A stretch of 64,000 nt of DNA from Lithodes maja (taxonomy: Eukaryota > Arthropoda > Malacostraca > Decapoda > Lithodidae): positions 1 to 64,000 of the forward strand of contig JBAKBP010007656.1 of NCBI GenBank assembly GCA_037953745.1. Reading direction: 5' to 3'. Below the pieces are notes generated by a model. The model did no database searches. It saw only the letters and a list, made by a program, of their open reading frames with translations, and was not told the origin of the DNA. Shown piece after piece: positions 63,901-64,000 of the stretch (position 1 is the stretch's first letter; each line of letters begins with the position of its first letter). The position numbers and the translations under genes were made by a program.

Positions 63901-64000
63901 CCATAAGTACACTTTGGAAAGCTGAATCGAATGGCGCAAACAGAATTAAAATCGGACCATAAGTTTAGGATTTCGATTTTGACTGGGCTTCCTGGAGGGC

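Larger units (their letters stand above)
52860..64000 (+). repeat. ~481-bp satellite array with higher-order structure
   Basis: About 22 head-to-tail monomers; the array continues past the window. Conserved landmarks per monomer are GCCATTCGATTTTTCTCGCC, AAATCGGTGATTTTGGTCG, GATTCGTCTCGCCGTTGGGG, CCATAGACGAGTTATTTATG and GGCTTCCTGGAGGGCCCAGG. The first monomer (to about 53330) is the most diverged. Private variants recur at an offset of about 3,852 bp, equal to eight monomers: GGTTTGCCTTGGCC at 59845 and 63697, and AAGTCTTCTGTAG at 58729 and 62581. Small ORFs of 66-107 codons on both strands are by-products of the repeat. Confidence 0.97.

Overview
The window looks like repeat-rich genomic DNA from an arthropod, most likely a decapod or other malacostracan crustacean. 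Reasons are long TG, CT and TA microsatellites, degenerate TTAGG-type (CCTAA) tracts near 44.2-44.8 kb, CR1-group and RNase H-bearing LINEs, a Ty3/gypsy element whose integrase precedes reverse transcriptase, and spliced exons with GT/AG borders. No bacterial genes, operons or CRISPR loci were seen. The taxon is an inference.

Layout. 1-20 kb: microsatellites and minisatellites with periods of about 16, 17, 22, 26-32, 54 and 312 bp, small non-autonomous elements bounded by TTAA, a SINE with a CAA tail, and two 5'-truncated LINE fragments that each start at a microsatellite. 20.8-25.98 kb: a complete-looking two-ORF CR1-group LINE (zinc-finger/coiled-coil/SGNH-esterase ORF1; endonuclease/RT ORF2) with a roughly 60-bp tandem array upstream, like promoter monomers. 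25.98-39.13 kb: a Gmr1-like Ty3/gypsy element in a tandem arrangement, partial internal region - LTR - internal region - LTR. The left partial copy has an intact PR-INT-RT-RNase H frame and begins exactly where the LINE 3' end stops. The right copy has two single-base frameshifts in pol and a broken gag.

39.8-42.3 kb: the only host gene recognised, the 3' end of a PLAC-domain extracellular-matrix protein (ADAMTS/ADAMTSL/papilin type) on the + strand. It comprises a duplicated small exon whose two copies differ only at synonymous sites, and a terminal exon encoding the PLAC cysteine pattern. Its introns hold a SINE, a minisatellite formed from one arm of an inverted repeat, and a 33-bp array.

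42.3-52.8 kb: mixed small elements, a tRNA-derived SINE, a tRNA-like 73-mer, and a Tc1-like transposase pseudogene interrupted by an RNase H-bearing LINE fragment with recognisable 13-bp target-site duplications. 52.86-64 kb: an approximately 481-bp satellite in about 22 monomers with higher-order structure. It includes a TTAA-flanked miniature element that inserted once and was then copied with the satellite. The array runs off the right edge.

The genes do not form a pathway. The transposons are nested and amplified within what looks like intronic and intergenic DNA around the matrix-protein gene.
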